Positions 60,091 through 64,000 of a stretch of DNA of 64,000 bases are shown piece by piece (within the stretch, counting starts at the first letter, position 1; every line of letters begins with the position of its first letter). The notes beneath the pieces were generated by a model that saw only the letters and a list, made by a program, of their open reading frames with translations, was not told the origin of the DNA and did no database searches. The translations under genes were made by a program, and so were the position numbers. Source of the DNA: Firm-13 sp964617375 (GTDB lineage: Bacteria; Bacillota; Clostridia; Saccharofermentanales; Saccharofermentanaceae); assembly GCA_964617375.1 (NCBI GenBank), contig CAZTXQ010000011.1, positions 1-64,000 on the forward strand, in the 5' to 3' direction.

Positions 60091-62973
60091 ATGCTATTTT
60101 CCAAAAGAATAAGGAATCTGTTGTGCGGCTGTCTTGCGGCGGCTATGCTGGCTGTTTGTATTCCCGTGGCGACGGTGCTCGCAGATTCGTCATCCGATAT
60201 GACAATCGGCGGCAATAAAGAAGTCGGCTCGACAATCACCGCGACCGTCTATGTGTCGGGAGACGGACCTTATGCCGGATTCGCCGGTTCCTTCTCCTAT
60301 GATTCGAAGTGTTTCGAGCTGCAGTCGATAACGCCCGGGAATTACGGGAGCGCTCATTTTAGCAGCGATGGCGTTAATTTTGTCGAATACGAAGCCAATA
60401 TCGGTAACGGTGCTTCCATTGTCGTTGCCACATTTAAATCCATTGCGGCGGGGACCGGTTCGATTGCCTGCAACATCGAATCGCTGGGAACGATGAACGG
60501 CATCGAGTCAGCCGTTTCCTCACCGTCCGTATCTGTGACTATAACCACACCGGTTGCGAAGTCATCCGATGCAACGCTGGCAAGCTTAAGCATCTCGCCC
60601 GGTACTTTAAGCCCGGCTTTTTCCGGCTCGAAAACAAGCTATACCGCAACGGTGGATGCCGCACAGAGCAAAATCACGGTCAGTGCAAAAGCTGCTGATT
60701 CCAAGGCGAAAGTATCGCTGAACGGAGTGCAGGATAAGCTTGTCTCCGGAGACAACACGGTAAAGATTACAGTAACGTCCGAGAACGGGGCGACAAATGT
60801 ATATACCATTAAGGTAACGCGTGCAGTCGGACCCACACCCACGCCGGGACCTACACCGGCCCCGCTTCCATTGATAAATTACGGCGGAACGGATTATACG
60901 ATCCTGACTGCCGGAGACGGAGACAATATCCCGGCCGGCTTTTCTGCTGCGACCGTCAAATACAAGAATATTGATATTCCCGCCCTTGAATTAACGTACG
61001 GTTCTACACCCGATGCGGTTTCGATCAGCATCATTTATCTGACAGCCGACAGTAAAACCGGCTATTTTGTCTATGATACGGCAACCGAGACCTGCTATCC
61101 GTATGTGACAATATCTCCTTCGCCGGACGCCTTCCAAATTCTCGGCAAGAGTGATTTGATTACCGTGCCGGCGGGCTACGAAGCGTTCGATTATAGCTAT
61201 CAGGACGAAAATATTACGGCATATCGTCTGATCTCCGACCTTAAGAATCCTCAAATACTGTTGTACCTGATAGACGGAGCGGGCGTGTCCGGGTTCTACT
61301 ATTACGATACGATAAACGCAATGATTCTTCCGTATCGAGGTGAAGTTCTTATTGCGGAGCCGACGCTTGCACCGACTTCGACACCGACTTCGAATCCGAC
61401 ACTTACGGCCGCAGCAATCCCTGTTATCGCGGTGACGACGGGACGTACAGGGGGGACGCCTTCGTTATTATCTTCTCTGACGGATTTCTCGAATCCGGCT
61501 GTTCTTATCATGTACTTTTTCGCTGTCGGATTTATCGTGCTGGCTGTCATTTGTATCGTGCAATTCATGAAGGCGAGGAAAAGAGAATATGAGTATGGTG
61601 ATATATATGACGATGCGCCGTACGGGGATCAACCGGATCCGATAACAGACGAACAGACGTATTCGCATTTTTACACATTGAATCGGCCGAAAGGCAAATT
61701 CGGCAGAAATAACCGCGGGAATACCGAGGGCAGTGAAGTTGATTATCTGGATATTCCGGACATTACTAAAAATAAAGCGGCATCGGATATGGATGCGGAA
61801 GATCCCGATTACGATCCGAACGATTTCTCCCGAAACAAAGCAAGTGTCGCTTCCGTGACCGCTCCTTTCGCAGCTCCCGTACCGAAACCAACCGCACCGG
61901 CAGCTGCCGCGCCGCAGCGTCCCGCCGTGGCTCCTGTACTAAGACCGGCAGCACCAACCGCAACGGTTGCACCGGCTGTAACTGCCGAACCGCAGCGTCC
62001 CGCCGTGGCTCCTGTATTAAGACCGGCCATACCAGTCGCACCGGTCGCACCGATTGGAGCTGCTGAACCGCCGCGTCCTGCTGTGATACCTGTACCGAGA
62101 CCGGTTGCACAAACCACACCGGTCGCACAAACCACACCGGTCGCACCGCTTGGAAATTCCGAACCGCAGCGTCCCGCCGCGGCACCCGTGCAGAGACCAG
62201 CCATACAAACCGCACCGGTCGCACCGGCTGGAACTGCCGAGCCGCAGCGTCCTGCTGCCATGCCTGTTCAGAGACCGGCCATACCAACCGCGCCGGCTGA
62301 GCAGCAGCGTCCCGCCGCGGCACCCGTGCAGAGACCAGCCATACAAACCGCACCGGTCGCACCGGCTGGAACTGCCGAGCCGCAGCGTCCTGCTGCCGTG
62401 CCTGTTCAGAGACCGGCCATACCAACCGCGCCGGCTGAGCAGCCGCGTCCCGCCGCAGTACCTGTACAGAGACCGGCCATACCAACCGCGCCGGCCGAAC
62501 CGCCGCGTCCCGCCGCAGTGCCTGTATCGAGACCGGCCGCACAATCTGCACCGGCCGAACCGCAGCGTCCCGCACCGGCCGAACCGCAGCGTCCCGCACC
62601 GGCACCCGTACCGAGATCGGGCGTACCTTCGGATATTGTTTACAAAGCCGTTCCCAAGCAAACCGGAGCTGCTCAGATGGGTTTCGGAGGCATAGAGCCC
62701 GGACCGAAAACGCAGGACACCGCGGAGAGAACTCTGGATTTTCCGAAAATTAATACGGCAAAACGTGAGGACCATATTCCGGTTCGTCTTCAGCGGGATC
62801 TTGAAATGGAAAAAGCGAAGAGAGACGACGAAGCGATGCGCAGCAGAAACAATATGAACGGTCAGAATCCTCCGGCCAAACCAAAGAATAATGAGAGGAT
62901 GCCGCGCGGTACCAGAGCTCCCAATTTAGGCTTCCTTGTTAATGATCCGGATATCGATCCGGATGACAGATAA
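60091..62973 (+). CDS. Membrane-anchored cohesin-like protein with a Pro/Ala-rich cytoplasmic tail
   Basis: A 960-residue protein. A signal peptide (about 1-31) is followed by a cohesin-like domain (about 35-150: VGSTITATVYVSG, AGFAGSFSYDSKCFEL, ASIVVATFKSIAAGTG). A cadherin-like domain (about 160-248), a TPTPGPTPAP linker and an unrecognised domain (about 263-425) come next. A TM helix (about 469-494) is followed by a cytoplasmic tail of about 465 residues. The tail has an acidic start, then about 250 residues of QRPAxxPVxRPA repeats, then a charged end. It begins 10 bases after the dockerin gene. It would act as a one-cohesin membrane receptor for the dockerin protein. The cohesin call rests on pattern, not a search. 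Confidence 0.72.
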   Translation: MLFSKRIRNLLCGCLAAAMLAVCIPVATVLADSSSDMTIGGNKEVGSTITATVYVSGDGPYAGFAGSFSYDSKCFELQSITPGNYGSAHFSSDGVNFVEYEANIGNGASIVVATFKSIAAGTGSIACNIESLGTMNGIESAVSSPSVSVTITTPVAKSSDATLASLSISPGTLSPAFSGSKTSYTATVDAAQSKITVSAKAADSKAKVSLNGVQDKLVSGDNTVKITVTSENGATNVYTIKVTRAVGPTPTPGPTPAPLPLINYGGTDYTILTAGDGDNIPAGFSAATVKYKNIDIPALELTYGSTPDAVSISIIYLTADSKTGYFVYDTATETCYPYVTISPSPDAFQILGKSDLITVPAGYEAFDYSYQDENITAYRLISDLKNPQILLYLIDGAGVSGFYYYDTINAMILPYRGEVLIAEPTLAPTSTPTSNPTLTAAAIPVIAVTTGRTGGTPSLLSSLTDFSNPAVLIMYFFAVGFIVLAVICIVQFMKARKREYEYGDIYDDAPYGDQPDPITDEQTYSHFYTLNRPKGKFGRNNRGNTEGSEVDYLDIPDITKNKAASDMDAEDPDYDPNDFSRNKASVASVTAPFAAPVPKPTAPAAAAPQRPAVAPVLRPAAPTATVAPAVTAEPQRPAVAPVLRPAIPVAPVAPIGAAEPPRPAVIPVPRPVAQTTPVAQTTPVAPLGNSEPQRPAAAPVQRPAIQTAPVAPAGTAEPQRPAAMPVQRPAIPTAPAEQQRPAAAPVQRPAIQTAPVAPAGTAEPQRPAAVPVQRPAIPTAPAEQPRPAAVPVQRPAIPTAPAEPPRPAAVPVSRPAAQSAPAEPQRPAPAEPQRPAPAPVPRSGVPSDIVYKAVPKQTGAAQMGFGGIEPGPKTQDTAERTLDFPKINTAKREDHIPVRLQRDLEMEKAKRDDEAMRSRNNMNGQNPPAKPKNNERMPRGTRAPNLGFLVNDPDIDPDDR
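62167..62442 (+). repeat. Near-perfect 138-bp tandem repeat (two copies) in the Pro/Ala tail
   Basis: Copies at 62167-62304 and 62305-62442 encode 46 residues each. By eye they differ at a single base (ATG versus GTG; Met versus Val). They lie inside a longer array of degenerate QRPA/RPAIPTAPAE units (about 61900-62600). The length of a multiple of three keeps the frame. Confidence 0.85.
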
Positions 62974-62980
62974 AAACGAG

Positions 62981-63018
62981 AATGATCCGGGTAACGCAAG
63001 TAACCCGGATCATTTTTT
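62981..63018 (+). terminator. Intrinsic terminator after the cohesin-like gene
   Basis: AATGATCCGGGT (62981-62992) pairs perfectly with ACCCGGATCATT (63003-63014), followed by TTTT. On the minus strand CTCGTTTTT follows, so it probably also ends nadE. Confidence 0.9.
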
Positions 63019-63042
63019 ACATTCATATTTTGTGTGATTCGA

Positions 63043-64000
63043 TCAAAATTCCGTGAGCCACGCATTTACGGAAGCATCGCTCGGCATTCGCCAATCGGCA
63101 CGGGGCGACAGTGTGACCGAACCTACTTTCGGGCCATCCGGAAGGCAGGAACGCTTGAATTGCTGTGAGAAGAATCTCTTCAAGAAAATCTTAAGCCACT
63201 TCGATATGGTCTCTCTATCATACTCGCCATGGAAAGCGTAATCCGCCATAAAGAGCAATTTCTCGGGAGTGAATCCGTAACGCATGAAGTAGTAGAGGAA
63301 GAAGTCGTGCAAGGCGTAAGGGCCGACAAGATCTTCGGTTACCTGGCTGATCCGGTCGTTGTCGTGCGGCAGAAGTTCGGGACTTACAGGTGTATCCAGA
63401 ACATCCAGAAGAACATCCGATTTTTCTTTCTCGGTGATCGACGCGGCATAGCCGACGAGATAACGTACAAGAGTTTTCGGTACGGAGCTGTTTACGGCGT
63501 ACATCGACATGTGATCGCCATTATAGGTTGCCCAGCCGAGTGCGAGCTCGGACAAATCACCGGTTCCGATAACAAGACCGCCAAGCTTATTGGCAAGGTC
63601 CATCAGTATTTGTGTACGCTCTCTTGCCTGTGAATTCTCGTACGTTACATCGAGAATCGCGGGGTCATGTCCGATATCTTTAAAATGCTGCATAACCGAT
63701 TCGGAGATCGGGATCTCCCGGAATCCTGTGCCGTAGCATTTCGCAATTTTGCAGGCATTGTCATATGTCCTTGTGGTCGTGCCGAATCCCGGCATCGTTA
63801 TCGCGTGAATGCCGGCCATGGGAAGGTCCAGCTTCCGGAAAGCACGTACCGCGACAAGATAGGCCAGAGTCGAGTCGAGGCCGCCGGACATTCCGATAAC
63901 GACGCTTTTACAGCCTGTATGAGCGAGCCTCTTGGCAAGTCCGCTCGACTGTATCGCGAGGATCTCTTCGCAGCGTCTGTCGCGTTCGGCCGGGTCGGAG
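63043..64000 (-). CDS. nadE: NAD+ synthase, C-terminal part (5' end beyond the window)
   Basis: About 319 codons of the synthetase domain are present; the N-terminus, probably a nitrilase-type glutaminase domain, lies outside. The PP-loop SVVIGMSGGLDSTLA is near 63880-63925. IGTGDLSELALGWATYNGDHM and the C-terminal FKRSCLPDGPKVGSVTLSPRADWRMPSD (quoted in parts: FKRSCLPDGPK, SPRADWRMPSD) match glutamine-dependent NadE. It makes NAD+ from deamido-NAD+ with ATP. It converges on the cohesin-like gene across a bidirectional terminator. The reading frame is open to the window edge. Confidence 0.92.
   Translation of the reverse strand, partial: SDPAERDRRCEEILAIQSSGLAKRLAHTGCKSVVIGMSGGLDSTLAYLVAVRAFRKLDLPMAGIHAITMPGFGTTTRTYDNACKIAKCYGTGFREIPISESVMQHFKDIGHDPAILDVTYENSQARERTQILMDLANKLGGLVIGTGDLSELALGWATYNGDHMSMYAVNSSVPKTLVRYLVGYAASITEKEKSDVLLDVLDTPVSPELLPHDNDRISQVTEDLVGPYALHDFFLYYFMRYGFTPEKLLFMADYAFHGEYDRETISKWLKIFLKRFFSQQFKRSCLPDGPKVGSVTLSPRADWRMPSDASVNAWLTEF

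Noticed and set aside
61766..62605. Minus-strand repetitive open frames opposite the Pro/Ala tail
   Set aside because: Products of reading the repeat on the other strand; no start signals and no plausible protein.

Overview
The window looks like a chromosomal segment of an anaerobic Gram-positive bacterium of the class Clostridia (Bacillota). The support is strong GGAGG-type ribosome binding sites, sigma-A-like promoters, SpaA/Cna-B and ChW (clostridial hydrophobic) surface repeats, a type I dockerin, a PPi-type phosphofructokinase, YerC, RqcH, QueH and a Firmicutes-type LexA box. A relative of Ruminococcaceae or Saccharofermentans is possible, but that is a guess. No phage, transposon, CRISPR array or rRNA gene was recognised. 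No gene-free stretch exceeds 300 bases.

Layout. 1-4.7 kb: a thioester/SpaA-repeat surface adhesin and a co-transcribed membrane-anchored Ser/Thr-rich protein. 4.7-7.2 kb (minus): a Gfo/Idh/MocA oxidoreductase and a DUF815 ATPase. 7.3-11.8 kb: pyrimidine-nucleoside phosphorylase, then ruvCAB behind a near-consensus promoter with a LexA box, then queH. 11.8-18.1 kb (minus): rqcH, a small membrane protein, Na+-pump decarboxylase beta and gamma subunits, and two tandem long PRPP synthetase paralogues. 18.4-25.4 kb: ysxC/engB, comEC, holA, a eukaryotic-type NADP isocitrate dehydrogenase, a SEC-C protein and radC. 25.5-30.7 kb: mreC, mreD, PBP2 (without mreB, minCDE or rodA), a methylglyoxal-synthase-like protein with altered active-site residues, and an MBL-fold hydrolase. 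30.9-37.3 kb: pheST and three TadE/TadG-like pseudopilin genes, the first behind a hairpin that buries its Shine-Dalgarno sequence. 37.4-44.5 kb: a small membrane protein, yerC, secA, a purine/SAH salvage operon (pnp, ahcY-like, mtaD) and tRNA-Thr. 44.6-54.4 kb: a condensation-type acyltransferase with a DUF6320-like membrane protein, a solute-binding lipoprotein, a GNAT-MGMT fusion, a flavin reductase with a basic tail, pfp (minus), a GGDEF protein and a glycosyltransferase. 54.5-54.8 kb: tRNA-His, tRNA-Gln and tRNA-Lys. 54.9-63.0 kb: two paralogous secreted SH3b/glucosaminidase-like proteins, one ending in six ChW repeats and one in a type I dockerin, followed by a membrane-anchored protein with an N-terminal cohesin-like domain and a long Pro/Ala-rich cytoplasmic tail. 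63.0 kb to the end (minus): partial nadE.

Most of the window is housekeeping: Holliday-junction processing, division GTPase, lateral wall growth, protein export and tRNA charging. The most interesting part is the last three-gene surface locus. It places a dockerin on a putative wall hydrolase directly upstream of a membrane-spanning cohesin-like protein, which suggests a small cohesin-dockerin system for cell-wall remodelling rather than for cellulose degradation.
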